DNA of 64,000 nt from Anabaena sp. WA102 (GTDB lineage Bacteria > Cyanobacteriota > Cyanobacteriia > Cyanobacteriales > Nostocaceae). The number at the start of each line of letters is the position of its first letter. The stretch's first letter is position 1. Positions 9,386-18,648 of this stretch are shown piece by piece. Below the pieces are notes generated by a model that was given only the letters and a program-made list of their open reading frames with translations, had not been told where the DNA came from and did not search any database. Both the position numbers and the translations under genes were made by a program. The DNA lies in NCBI RefSeq assembly GCF_001277295.1, contig NZ_CP011456.1, forward strand, positions 1,860,001 through 1,924,000. The letters run 5' to 3'.

Positions 9386-9466
9386 ATTATGTTAATCTTT
9401 AAATAAAGGGCGTAGTTTACCACTGTAGGAGAACTCTATATGTACCATGAGAAATGATTACTACTA

Positions 9467-9637
9467 AGAGGATGTTTTAAAAGTGGTATTCCGTAATTTT
9501 TGTCACATTGCTACCCCCCTTTCCCCTTGTAAAGGGGGGAAAAAATAAAAATCCAGTTCCCTCCCCTTTACAAGGGGAGGGTTAGGGAGGGGTAAAAAAT
9601 ATTTGATACATCAACCATAACTTTTCAAACACCCTCT
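9467..9637. mobile_element. 171-bp MITE with AGAGG-TGTTT inverted ends
   Basis: AGAGGATGTTTTAAAAGT at 9467-9484 is inverted as ACTTTTCAAACACCCTCT at 9620-9637 (two mismatches). The inside has G-rich/C-rich inverted blocks around 9510-9585. One end sequence also occurs alone at 44841-44857. No coding capacity. Confidence 0.75.
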
Positions 9638-9657
9638 AACAAAAAAGGACTGTGATT

Positions 9658-10119
9658 ATGATAACTGTAACACAAAATCAACTAAAAAAACTGTATGAAA
9701 TTGATGATTATCTGTGGTTGGAAGAAACTATTAAGCTTCTAAAAACAAAAGATTTAGATAATTTAGATTTAGATAATTTAATTGAGGAGTTAGAAAGTTT
9801 GGGAAGAAATGATTTAAACAAAGTTAGAAGTTTATTAAGACAAATTATAATTCATATTTTACTGTTAGAATATTGGCAGGAAGAACATGATCGAAATTAT
9901 CGGCATTGGCAGGGAGAACTAATCGCTTTTAGAGATGATTTAAACAATAGCTTAACTAATACATTAAAAAATAAGTTAGTTCAAGAATTAGCTCATATTT
10001 ACAATGTTGCTGTGAAAGTTGTTGTTCAAAAAACAGGATTAGCATCAAATCTATTCCCTGATAATTGTCCCTATTCTTTGGAACAATTATTTGATGATAA
10101 TTGGTATCCTCAAAAGTAA
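9658..10119 (+). CDS. DUF29 family protein
   Basis: About 153 residues, matching the cyanobacterial DUF29 family by its order of motifs: LYEIDDYLWLEETIKLL, then NLIEELESLGRNDLNKV, then LLRQIIIHILLLEYW and RHWQGEL. Its function is unknown. It is very common in cyanobacteria, often beside toxin genes. AAGGA at about 9645 favours the ATG at 9658 over the GTG at 9652. An in-frame duplication, NLDLDNLDLDNL, is visible near residues 36-45. Confidence 0.85.
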   Translation: MITVTQNQLKKLYEIDDYLWLEETIKLLKTKDLDNLDLDNLIEELESLGRNDLNKVRSLLRQIIIHILLLEYWQEEHDRNYRHWQGELIAFRDDLNNSLTNTLKNKLVQELAHIYNVAVKVVVQKTGLASNLFPDNCPYSLEQLFDDNWYPQK

Positions 10120-10166
10120 CTGAAGTTGACAAATATTTTTTAGATAATTTTGCAGGAGGTGTAAAA

Positions 10167-10382
10167 ATGGAAACTACAACTAAAAAACAAGCATTATTAA
10201 AAGCAATCTATGAACGGCTAGAACAAGTTTATGAAGGCACTTTAGAGGAAATATTAGAACTGTTAGATATTTGTGAAGGTGAAGATACAGAGGATATTGC
10301 GGATGCGATTGCTGAATTAAAAGATGCAGAAGTGAACGGTACAATATCTTGGGAACAGTACCAACAGGAATTAAAATCGTGA
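10167..10382 (+). CDS. Small acidic antitoxin of a RelE-type pair
   Basis: A 71-residue acidic protein (LEEILELLDICEGEDTEDIADAIAELKD) placed directly before a RelE-like frame, with its TGA overlapping the toxin GTG. AGGAGGTG at 10152-10159 decides the ATG at 10167. The short helical C-terminus ISWEQYQQELKS is typical of RelB-type neutralising segments in cyanobacterial pairs. The partner toxin is truncated, so this antitoxin may now be orphaned. Confidence 0.75.
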   Translation: METTTKKQALLKAIYERLEQVYEGTLEEILELLDICEGEDTEDIADAIAELKDAEVNGTISWEQYQQELKS

Positions 10383-10543
10383 AGTATCAAATTGAATTTA
10401 CCAAGGGTGCTGTAAAACAACTCAAAAAATTACCAACTGATATTAGAGAAAGAATTGGTTTAAGAATTCAAGAATTAGCAATTGAACCGCGTCCTGATCA
10501 ATATAAATTTTATGGCAATTTCACAAGATGTAAAGTTAGGTAA
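10379..10543 (+). pseudogene. Truncated RelE/ParE-type toxin
   Basis: From GTG 10379 the frame reads VKYQIEFTKGAVKQLKKLP, the classic N-terminus of RelE toxins. It then continues with RIQELAIEPRPDQ and stops after 54 residues, about 30 short of a normal toxin. The missing part holds the catalytic C-terminal strand. The end of the frame overlaps the start of the next gene (10512) in another frame, so a rearrangement seems to have joined the toxin 5' half to the sugar operon. Confidence 0.75.
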
Positions 10544-10991
10544 TAATGTCGTGATTCATCATCCTGAATTGGTTAATCTGTATGGATGTAAGATTGGCGA
10601 TGATACTAAAATAGGTGCTTTCGTAGAAATACAAAAAGGTGTGATTGTGGGTAATCGCTGTAAAATTTCTTCCCACAGTTTTATTTGTGAAGGAGTGGAA
10701 ATTGAGGATGAGGTTCTGATTGGTCATGGTGTTATGTTCATTAATGATCGTTATCCTAGAGCCACCAGCAACGGTAATTTGAAGACGGAAGCTGATTGGA
10801 ATGTAACTCCAGTGAAAATTAAACGGGGAGCATCTATAGGTAGTGGAGCAGTGATTATGTGCGGAGTAACAATAGGTGAAGGGGCAATGATTGCTGCTGG
10901 AGCAGTAGTTACTAATAATATCCCTGAATACGCAATTGCTCTAGGTGTACCCGCTAAAGTAACAGGTGATGTGCGGAAGCGTGAGTCATGA
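10512..10991 (+). CDS. Hexapeptide N-acetyltransferase, WbpD/WlbB-like
   Basis: Left-handed beta-helix acyltransferase of 159 residues with repeated hexapeptide rungs (LGNNVVIHHPELVNLYG, IGDDTKIGAFVEI, GASIGSGAVIMCGVTIGEGA). Members acetylate the 3-amino group of UDP-sugar intermediates such as UDP-GlcNAc3NA. The internal insertion with FINDRYPRATS and WNVTPVKI is typical of this group. The natural start MAISQDVKLG lies inside the truncated relE frame and has no clear ribosome site. It overlaps the next gene by ATGA, giving a cotranscribed acetyltransferase, oxidoreductase and aminotransferase set. Confidence 0.85.
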   Translation: MAISQDVKLGNNVVIHHPELVNLYGCKIGDDTKIGAFVEIQKGVIVGNRCKISSHSFICEGVEIEDEVLIGHGVMFINDRYPRATSNGNLKTEADWNVTPVKIKRGASIGSGAVIMCGVTIGEGAMIAAGAVVTNNIPEYAIALGVPAKVTGDVRKRES

Positions 10992-12022
10992 TAGGAATTG
11001 GTGTAGTTGGTTATGGCTATTGGGGTCCGAATCTGGTACGTAACTTTTATGAAATACCAGAATCCCAAGTAATTGCTGTTAGTGATTTCAGTTCAGATAG
11101 ATTGGTAAAAGTCCAATCTCGTTACCCCACTATTGATGTGACGTTAAACTATCAAGACTTAATCAATGATGATCGTATAGAGGCGATCGCTATTGCTACT
11201 CCAGTTTCAGCCCATTTTGATATAGCTATTCAGGCTTTACAGGCTGGAAAGCACGTTTTAATAGAAAAACCCATAACCGCAAACTCCGAACAGGCATTAC
11301 GATTAATTGCTGAAGCTGATAAACGTAATCTAGTTCTGATGGTGGATCATACTTTTGTTTATACGGGAGCAATTCGCAAAATACACGAGATCATAGAGAA
11401 TAATACATTAGGTAATATTTATTATTATGACGCGGCGCGTGTAAACTTGGGATTATTTCAACATGATGTAAATGTAATCTGGGATTTAGCAGTACATGAC
11501 TTATCCATTATGGATTATGTCTTGCCTTCCAAACCTTGTGCTGTATCTGCTACAGGTATAAGTCATGTCAGTGGAGAACCTGAAAATATAGCCTATATGA
11601 CATTATTTTTTAATGAGCAATTAATTGCCCACTTACAAGTTAACTGGCTTGCTCCAGTCAAAGTGCGGCGTACACTCATTGGTGGTAGTCAAAAAATGAT
11701 CGTCTATGATGATGTAGAACCTAGCGAAAAGGTAAAGTTATATGACAGAGGAATTACAGTCAATAACAATCAAGAGAATATGTATAAAATGCTGATTGGT
11801 TATCGGACTGGCGATATGTGGTGTCCAAAATTGGATCTGACAGAAGCTCTTAATAGAGTGGTATCACACTTTATTAATTGTATTAAAACAGGCGATCGCC
11901 CTTTAACTGATGGTAAAGCTGGGTTACGAGTGGTGAAAATTCTTGAAGCTGCTACTGAGTCTATGAAACACCAGGGTAAATTAGTGGAATTGAACTGGAC
12001 AGAAGCAGAGGTAACACAATGA
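10988..12022 (+). CDS. Gfo/Idh/MocA oxidoreductase, WbpB/WlbA-like
   Basis: NAD(P)-dependent sugar-nucleotide dehydrogenase of 344 residues. The N-terminal Rossmann fold has GVVGYGYWGPNLVRNF, the conserved EKPIT at about residue 92, and the domain-defining VWDLAVHDLSIMDYV. The closest functional role is C3 oxidation of a UDP-HexNAc uronate before transamination, inferred from its neighbours. It overlaps both neighbours by 4 nt, so translation is coupled. Confidence 0.88.
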   Translation: MIGIGVVGYGYWGPNLVRNFYEIPESQVIAVSDFSSDRLVKVQSRYPTIDVTLNYQDLINDDRIEAIAIATPVSAHFDIAIQALQAGKHVLIEKPITANSEQALRLIAEADKRNLVLMVDHTFVYTGAIRKIHEIIENNTLGNIYYYDAARVNLGLFQHDVNVIWDLAVHDLSIMDYVLPSKPCAVSATGISHVSGEPENIAYMTLFFNEQLIAHLQVNWLAPVKVRRTLIGGSQKMIVYDDVEPSEKVKLYDRGITVNNNQENMYKMLIGYRTGDMWCPKLDLTEALNRVVSHFINCIKTGDRPLTDGKAGLRVVKILEAATESMKHQGKLVELNWTEAEVTQ

Positions 12023-13101
12023 TTCCATTTATAGATTTAAAAACTCAGTATGCTACTATCAAAGATGAAATTAACCAAGCTATTTCTGGAGTGCTGGAAA
12101 CTACCCAATTTATATTAGGGGAAGAAGTAGAAGCTTTTGAAACTGAGTTTGCAACTTACTGTGATGCTAATTATGGTATTGGTGTAAATTCTGGGACAAG
12201 TGCTTTACACTTAGCCTTGTTAGCATTAGGCATTGGTGCTGGTGATGAAGTCATAACTGTGCCTTTTACCTTTGTGGCAACGGTGGCAGCTATCTGTTAT
12301 ACAGGAGCTAAACCAGTTTTTGTGGATATTGATCCTATTTCCTACACTATAGACGTTAACCAAATTGAATCTGCTATTACTGAAAATACTAAAGCCATAC
12401 TTCCTGTTCATCTATATGGGCAACCTGCGGATATGGACTCTATTCTATCTATAGCTAAAAAGTATAATCTGAAAGTAATTGAAGATGCTGCTCAAGCTCA
12501 TGGTGCTGAATATAAAGGCAAAAGGGTTGGTAGTATTGGTGATTTAGGTTGTTTTAGTTTCTATCCCGGCAAAAATTTAGGAGCTTATGGCGAAGCAGGA
12601 ATTGTAACCACTAATAACCCTGAGTATGCCCATACTATTAGAAAGTTAAGGGATTGGGGACAAGAAAAGAAATATCATCATGATTTCAATGGTTATAATT
12701 ACCGTATGGAAGGAATACAGGGGGCAGTGTTACGGGTGAAGTTACGTCACCTAGAAACTTGGACTGAAGCTAGGAGAAGTCACGCTCAAGTTTATAATCA
12801 ATTATTAGCAAATTCTGGGTTAGAAACTCCTGTAGAAATGCCTTATAGTCGTCATGTTTATCATATATATGGGGTGCTATCAGCTAATAGGGATATTCTA
12901 CAACAACAATTAATGGAAAAGGGGATTCAAACAGGGATTCATTATCCTATTCCTGTTCATTTACAGAAAGGTTATGCAGATTTAGGTTATAAACTAGGTG
13001 ATTTTCCTTGTAGTGAATTAGCGGCCAATGAAGAATTATCTCTACCTATGTATGCAGAATTAACTGATTCAGCTATTACATATATTGCAGGAGCATTTTA
13101 A
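12019..13101 (+). CDS. DegT/DnrJ/EryC1 aminotransferase, WbpE-like
   Basis: PLP-dependent sugar aminotransferase of 360 residues. Family signatures are FIDLKTQYATIKDEI, GVNSGTSALHLALLALG, the PLP-binding EDAAQAHGAEYKGK, and the internal lysine in FSFYPGKNLGAYGEAG. It also has the HVYHIYGV and QTGIHYPIPVHLQ substrate-side motifs. Together with the two preceding genes it would convert a UDP-keto sugar to a 3-acetamido sugar, as in the WbpBED route. Confidence 0.9.
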   Translation: MIPFIDLKTQYATIKDEINQAISGVLETTQFILGEEVEAFETEFATYCDANYGIGVNSGTSALHLALLALGIGAGDEVITVPFTFVATVAAICYTGAKPVFVDIDPISYTIDVNQIESAITENTKAILPVHLYGQPADMDSILSIAKKYNLKVIEDAAQAHGAEYKGKRVGSIGDLGCFSFYPGKNLGAYGEAGIVTTNNPEYAHTIRKLRDWGQEKKYHHDFNGYNYRMEGIQGAVLRVKLRHLETWTEARRSHAQVYNQLLANSGLETPVEMPYSRHVYHIYGVLSANRDILQQQLMEKGIQTGIHYPIPVHLQKGYADLGYKLGDFPCSELAANEELSLPMYAELTDSAITYIAGAF

Positions 13102-13108
13102 TTTTTTT

Positions 13109-13786
13109 ATGAGTGATAATTTAAAAACTAAAATTGTTAAAGCACAGCATGGATTGAAGCAAGTTCAAGAAGATCCTAATTTTGAAAAAGAATTAGCGCA
13201 ACATTTACTGACTGCTTTCCAGCAAGAGCAATTAATTAATTTATATGACCGATTCATTATTCAAGATGGTCAATTTGATACTCTAATGAGAAGAGTATTA
13301 TGGAAAGCTTTAACAAAAAAGATAGGTAATAATGTCGTTATTAGTAGTGAAGTTCGCTTTAAACATCCAGAGACATTTGAAATAGGTGATGGTGTTTTTA
13401 TTGGCACTCAAACCTATATACAAGGTAGATTTGATGGTAGATGCTTAATTGGCAATCACGTTTGGATAGGTCCAGGTAGTTACTTTGATGCTCGCAATTT
13501 AATTATAGAAGACTATGTTGGTTGGGGACCGGGAGCAAAAGTATTAGGTTCAACCCATACGGGCATACCTACTGATATCCCAATCATTCAAACAGATTTA
13601 GAAATAAAACCAGTAAAAATTGCTATGGGTGCTGATATAGGAATGAATGCAGTTATTCTTCCAGGAGTAAATATTGGTCAAGGTAGTATAGTAGGTGCAG
13701 GAGCAGTAGTAACAAAAGATGTTCCTGCTATGGCGATTGTAGCTGGTGTACCTGCTAGATTTTTACGTTGGAGAAACGAATTATGA
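13109..13786 (+). CDS. Hexapeptide-repeat acyltransferase
   Basis: 225-residue LpxA-like acyltransferase. A helical N-terminal region (FEKELAQHLLTAFQQEQLINLYDRF) precedes beta-helix rungs such as IGDGVFIGTQTYIQG, LIGNHVWIGPGSYF and GADIGMNAVILPGVNIGQG. It probably O- or N-acetylates a glycan precursor. The ATG at 13109 follows the previous stop by 7 nt. Its TGA overlaps the next ATG (ATGA). The exact acceptor is unknown. Confidence 0.82.
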   Translation: MSDNLKTKIVKAQHGLKQVQEDPNFEKELAQHLLTAFQQEQLINLYDRFIIQDGQFDTLMRRVLWKALTKKIGNNVVISSEVRFKHPETFEIGDGVFIGTQTYIQGRFDGRCLIGNHVWIGPGSYFDARNLIIEDYVGWGPGAKVLGSTHTGIPTDIPIIQTDLEIKPVKIAMGADIGMNAVILPGVNIGQGSIVGAGAVVTKDVPAMAIVAGVPARFLRWRNEL

Positions 13787-14736
13787 AAAAAGTTTTAATA
13801 ACTGGTGGTGCAGGATTAGTTGGTTCTCATATTGCCGATCAATTAGTTAAACAAGGAGTTTTGGAAATAGTTATTCTCGATAACTTTGTTAGGGGTACTA
13901 AAGCTAATTTACAATGGGCGCTCGCTAATGGGAATGTCAAAATCATCAAAGGAGATATTAGAGATCAAACACTACTCAACGAAATCATGTCAGGTGTAGA
14001 TGTTTTATTTCACCAAGCAGCGATTCGTATTACCCAATGTGCTGAAGAACCAAGATTAGCATTAGAGGTATTAGTTGATGGTACTTATAACGTTTTAGAA
14101 GCGGCAGTAAAAGCAAAAGTAAAAAAAGTGATAGCGGCTTCTTCCGCTTCTGTTTTGGGTATGGCCGAAGAATTTCCTACCACTGAATCCCATCACCCCT
14201 ATAATAACCGTACCTTTTATGGTGCAGCTAAAACCTTCAATGAGGGAATGTTACGCACTTTTAATGAAATGTATAGCTTAGATTATATCGCGTTGCGCTA
14301 TTTTAACGTTTATGGTGTGAGAATGGATATTTATGGGGTTTATACGGAAGTTTTAGTTAGGTGGATGGATCGTATTATCGAGGGAAAACCACCGCTGATT
14401 TTTGGTGATGGTTTACAAACTATGGATTTTGTTTCTGTGGAAGATATTGCCAAAGCCAATATTTTAGCTGCTCAAAGTAATGTTACTGATGAAGTTTTTA
14501 ATATTGCTAGTGGGGTAGAAACTAGCTTGAACGATTTAGCTTTTAGCCTTTTAAAAGTAATGAAATCTGATCTAAAACCTGAATATACAGCCGAGAGAAA
14601 AGTTAATCCTGTACAAAAAAGATTAGCTGATACCAGCAAAGCTGAAAAGTTACTAGGGTTTAAAGCAGAGGTTTCCTTAGAAGAGGGTTTAAGCCGTTTA
14701 GTTGATTGGTGGAAAACAACCAAGAATATTGTATAA
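13783..14736 (+). CDS. NAD-dependent sugar epimerase/dehydratase
   Basis: Extended short-chain dehydrogenase of 317 residues acting on nucleotide sugars. It has the NAD loop GGAGLVGSHIA at about 8-18, the aspartate of ILDNFVRG, the Ser of ASSASVLG and the catalytic YGAAK at about 143-147. ALRYFNVYGVRMD and QTMDFVSVEDIAKAN are the usual epimerase motifs. The exact reaction (4-epimerase or 4,6-dehydratase) cannot be told from sequence alone. The start overlaps the preceding stop. Confidence 0.88.
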   Translation: MKKVLITGGAGLVGSHIADQLVKQGVLEIVILDNFVRGTKANLQWALANGNVKIIKGDIRDQTLLNEIMSGVDVLFHQAAIRITQCAEEPRLALEVLVDGTYNVLEAAVKAKVKKVIAASSASVLGMAEEFPTTESHHPYNNRTFYGAAKTFNEGMLRTFNEMYSLDYIALRYFNVYGVRMDIYGVYTEVLVRWMDRIIEGKPPLIFGDGLQTMDFVSVEDIAKANILAAQSNVTDEVFNIASGVETSLNDLAFSLLKVMKSDLKPEYTAERKVNPVQKRLADTSKAEKLLGFKAEVSLEEGLSRLVDWWKTTKNIV

Positions 14737-14826
14737 CCTATCTTAATAGTAGTTGGTGTTTAAACTCAGCTTTTTCAATCAAGGATAATTTAACTTACCT
14801 TATTCTTATGGACACAATAATTGAGT

Positions 14827-16029
14827 ATGAATGAACCCTTATCTTTCATCCCCATTGCTAAACCTTTTCTGGGTGAGGAAGAAGCCCAAGCTGCAAGTCA
14901 AGCCATTTTATCAGGCTGGGTGACACAGGGTCCCCAAGTCAAAGCTTTTGAAGAAGAATTTGCTGACTATGTGGGAGCAAAATATGCTTGTGCCGTCTCT
15001 AGTTGTACCACCGCTTTACATTTGGCTTTATTAGCCGTAGGTGTTCAACCTGATGATGAAGTAATTACCGTATCCCATTCTTATATTGCAACAGCTAATA
15101 GTATTCGCTACTGTAGTGCTATTCCGGTATTTGTAGATATTGAAACCGAAACCTATAATATTAATCCTGATTTAATTGAGTCTGTCATCAGCGATCGCAC
15201 TAAGGCAATTTTAGTAGTGCATCAAATGGGAATGCCTTGCAATTTAAAAAAAATTTTAGAGATTGCAAAAAAACATTCCTTACCAGTTATTGAAGATGCT
15301 GCCTGTGCGATCGGTAGTGAGATATTATGGGAGGAAGAATGGGAAAAAATTGGTAAACCTCATGGAGATATTGCCTGTTTTTCCTTTCATCCCAGAAAAG
15401 TAATTACCACTGGTGATGGAGGAATGCTAACCACTTCTAATCCAGAATGGGATGAAAAATTCAGGCTATGGCGACAACATGGCATGAGTGTACCAGATAC
15501 CGTGCGTCATGGATCAAAACAAGTCATTTTTGAAACCTATCCCGTTTTAGGCTATAACTACAGAATGACTGATATTCAGGCGGCAGTCGGACGGGAACAA
15601 TTGAAGAAATTACCTCAAATAATCTCGAAAAGACGACAATTAGCAGAAAAATATCAGGAATTATTAGCTAATGTTTCTGGAATAGAAATTCCAACAGAAC
15701 CAGCCTGGGCAAAAAGTAATTGGCAAAGCTATTGTATTAAATTAGCTGACCATATTAATCAAGTGGAGGTAATGCAAAAATTATTAGATCAAGGAATTGC
15801 TACTCGAAGGGGGATAATGTGCGCCCATAGGGAAGAAGCTTATCAAAAGGAACACTGGAGTTGTGGCATTGATAAAAAAGATTGTGCTTGTCAGTTAAAT
15901 ACTTGTCCAAAATTGTTACAGAGTGAGAAAAATCAAAACCAAGGATTAATAATACCATTATTTGTTCAATTAGAAATTTTTGAACAAGTTAAAATTGTTG
16001 ATATCTTATATAATACTTTAGATGCTTAA
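14827..16029 (+). CDS. DegT family aminotransferase, perosamine-synthetase-like
   Basis: PLP aminotransferase of about 400 residues, distinct from the one at 12019. It has SFIPIAKPFLGEEEAQAA, AVSSCTTALHLALLAVG, EDAACAIGSEI and the PLP lysine in CFSFHPRKVITTGDGG. GYNYRMTDIQAAVG is conserved. A Cys-rich insertion near 345-365 (CGIDKKDCACQLNTCPKLL) is unusual and could bind a metal. The ATG at 14827 is preferred over the TTG two codons earlier. The 90-nt gap before it is the largest in the operon, so an internal promoter is possible. Confidence 0.87.
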   Translation: MNEPLSFIPIAKPFLGEEEAQAASQAILSGWVTQGPQVKAFEEEFADYVGAKYACAVSSCTTALHLALLAVGVQPDDEVITVSHSYIATANSIRYCSAIPVFVDIETETYNINPDLIESVISDRTKAILVVHQMGMPCNLKKILEIAKKHSLPVIEDAACAIGSEILWEEEWEKIGKPHGDIACFSFHPRKVITTGDGGMLTTSNPEWDEKFRLWRQHGMSVPDTVRHGSKQVIFETYPVLGYNYRMTDIQAAVGREQLKKLPQIISKRRQLAEKYQELLANVSGIEIPTEPAWAKSNWQSYCIKLADHINQVEVMQKLLDQGIATRRGIMCAHREEAYQKEHWSCGIDKKDCACQLNTCPKLLQSEKNQNQGLIIPLFVQLEIFEQVKIVDILYNTLDA

Positions 16030-16034
16030 ATAAC

Positions 16035-18548
16035 ATGAAAATTGATTTAGTTTATCCTTCTCGAAAAATATTCCATGACACTTGGAATACTGGAAAAGGT
16101 TGGGTAGAAACATTAAAAAGGATGAAATTACTTAATAATTTTTTTGCATTAGATCCGGAAAATTGTCATACTCTTTTGGAATATTTAAAAGCTCCTAATA
16201 GCGATCTTATAATAATTTTAGGGGGTGATCATTTTCTTTATTTTATGTATGACAATCATGCTAAAAAAGATATTTGGGATCAAGTAAAAATACCCAAAAT
16301 TTGTATTTGTTGGGAATCTATTGTTAATTCTTTGTTTCCAGGATTTTTTAAAAGAAGTTCTAATTCTTTACATTGTTTTGACTATTTTATTTATGGAGAT
16401 GAGCGAGATAAAGTTTTTTTTGAAGGAAAATCAGTTAATTATTGTTTTTCACCACTTTGCGTTGATGGTCAAGAATTTAAGAAAAGCAAACCATTAAATG
16501 AGAGGAATAATCAGGTTTTTTTCTTCGGAAAAATAAATAATTTTGGCATCGAAAAAGTTTATTCAGAAAGAAGAAGATTATTGAGCGAACTCTTAACTAA
16601 TCAAGCAATAGATTATATTAGTGAATATATTTATACTGGAGAGAGTGCAGAAAAATTAGTAAATCTATATAATGAATATACTTTAACGATAAATTTACCC
16701 ACAAATCATGGTGGTTATACTCAAAGGGTTTATGAGGCTATGTCTTGTGGTACAATTCTTTTTCAATATCGTTTAAAAAATGATCCTTACCATAGTTTAT
16801 TATTTAAAGAATATGAGCATTATATTCCTTATGAAATTGATAATATACCTGAATTACTAGAGAATTTTAAATATTATTTAAAACATTTACCAGATTTAGA
16901 ATATATTTCTGAACAAGCTCGACAAGAAGTTATAGCCAAACATACCATAGAGGCTCGTATTAATCAAATTATTAAATTTGTAAATACAGGTGAAAAAATA
17001 GAATATCAACTCATACCAGAACTACAACAGCAAGACAATCTAAATCAGCAAAATTCCTATTCTTTACTAACAAAAACAAAAACCTATTCTGATCCCATTA
17101 TTGTTGTTGATGCTGTATTTTTCCAACTCTATAAAACAGGAATTGCTAGAGTTTGGCAATCTTTATTACAGGAGTGGGTTAACAGTGGTTTTGCTAAACA
17201 TATTGTTTTATTAGATAGAGCGGGTACTGCTCCAAATATAGCGGGAGTATGGTATCGTACCATTCACCCTTATGATTACAATAATACAGACAGCGATCGC
17301 CAAATTCTCCAGCAAATTTGTGATGAAGAAGGAGCAGAGTTATTTATTTCTACTTATTACACGACACCCATTCATACACCTTCAGTATTTATGGCTTATG
17401 ACATGATAGCAGAAGTATTAGGACTCAACTTAAATGAACCTATGTGGAGAGAAAAGCATAATGCAATCAAACACGCATCTGCTTTTCTTTCAATATCAGA
17501 AAATACAGCGAAAGATTTAAGTAAATTTTTCCCAGATATATCATTAGAATCAATTACTGTTGCCCATTGTGGAGTTGATCCTCTTTTCTCCCCTGTCTCT
17601 GAAAATGAAATTAATGCCTTTAAATATAAATATGGCATCAATAAACCCTATTTCCTATTAGGTGGACTAGGCGGATATAAAAACTCAATTCTCTTCTTGC
17701 AGGCATTTTCCCAACTGATTAATAAACACAGTTTTGATATAGTAGCGACTGGTGCAGGTAGTCAATTACCTCCTGAATGGCGACAATATACTGCTGGATG
17801 TACCTTTCACGGATTACAATTAAGTGATGCAGAATTAAGATTAGCTTATGCTGGAGCAGTGGCACTAGTTTATCCCTCTCAATATGAAGGTTTTGGAATG
17901 CCAGTAGCGGAAGCAATGGCTTGTGGATGCCCTGTAATTACTACTCCTAATGCCTCTTTACCCGAAGTTGGAGGAGAAGCAGTCATCTATGTTAAAGATG
18001 ATGATATTGAGGGTATGACTAATGCTTTATGTGATGTTCAAAAACCCAGCTTAAGACGTAATTTAATTCAGGCAGGATTACAACAATCTCAGAAGTTTTC
18101 TTGGGACAAAATGGCTGATATTGTCAGCAATGTTTTAGTTAATCAAACTCTTGAATCTTTACCTTTCAACCTTGGAGAAATTAATCTAATCATGTTTCCT
18201 GATTGGAATCAGTCAGAAGATGATTTATATGTGCAATTAGGAGAGGTAATTAAAGCACTAGCTACTGATTCTCATGCTGATGAAACGACATTACTCATCT
18301 ATGTTAGTAACAGTGATCCTGAAACTGCGGACGGAATATTATCTAGTATCGCTATGAACTTAATAATGGAAGATGAGATAGATATTACCGAAAGCATACA
18401 AATTTCTTTGATAGAAGAAATCAGTGAAAAACAGTGGCAAACACTACTACCACATTTACAGAGTAGAGTTGTATTAGAATTAGAAAACCAAGAGGCGATC
18501 GCTAAATTCCAAGCAGACACCTTACCGACTTTTGAAATAGGATTATAA
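16035..18548 (+). CDS. Two-domain glycosyltransferase (CgeB-like plus GT4)
   Basis: An 837-residue fusion. Residues 1 to about 310 look like a CgeB/YkvP-type glycosyltransferase (PKICICWESIVNSLFPGF, PTNHGGYTQRVYEAMSCGTILF). Residues from about 345 to 720 form a GT4 enzyme with AVFFQLYKTGIARVW, FLLGGLGGYKN, PSQYEGFGMPVAEAMACGCP and LPEVGGEAV. The last about 110 residues are an uncharacterised acidic extension. It is the last gene of the operon, 5 nt after the aminotransferase, and probably adds two sugars or serves as a bifunctional chain-building enzyme. A HIP1 site lies near the 3' end. Confidence 0.85.
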   Translation: MKIDLVYPSRKIFHDTWNTGKGWVETLKRMKLLNNFFALDPENCHTLLEYLKAPNSDLIIILGGDHFLYFMYDNHAKKDIWDQVKIPKICICWESIVNSLFPGFFKRSSNSLHCFDYFIYGDERDKVFFEGKSVNYCFSPLCVDGQEFKKSKPLNERNNQVFFFGKINNFGIEKVYSERRRLLSELLTNQAIDYISEYIYTGESAEKLVNLYNEYTLTINLPTNHGGYTQRVYEAMSCGTILFQYRLKNDPYHSLLFKEYEHYIPYEIDNIPELLENFKYYLKHLPDLEYISEQARQEVIAKHTIEARINQIIKFVNTGEKIEYQLIPELQQQDNLNQQNSYSLLTKTKTYSDPIIVVDAVFFQLYKTGIARVWQSLLQEWVNSGFAKHIVLLDRAGTAPNIAGVWYRTIHPYDYNNTDSDRQILQQICDEEGAELFISTYYTTPIHTPSVFMAYDMIAEVLGLNLNEPMWREKHNAIKHASAFLSISENTAKDLSKFFPDISLESITVAHCGVDPLFSPVSENEINAFKYKYGINKPYFLLGGLGGYKNSILFLQAFSQLINKHSFDIVATGAGSQLPPEWRQYTAGCTFHGLQLSDAELRLAYAGAVALVYPSQYEGFGMPVAEAMACGCPVITTPNASLPEVGGEAVIYVKDDDIEGMTNALCDVQKPSLRRNLIQAGLQQSQKFSWDKMADIVSNVLVNQTLESLPFNLGEINLIMFPDWNQSEDDLYVQLGEVIKALATDSHADETTLLIYVSNSDPETADGILSSIAMNLIMEDEIDITESIQISLIEEISEKQWQTLLPHLQSRVVLELENQEAIAKFQADTLPTFEIGL

Positions 18549-18648
18549 ATCAATTTCTGCTTCTGCTGCTTTATCTTGGTAGATATCACTTATTTAGTAC
18601 AATTTAACTGTAACCGCTTCCATACCTTGTATTTGAGGAATAAAAACT

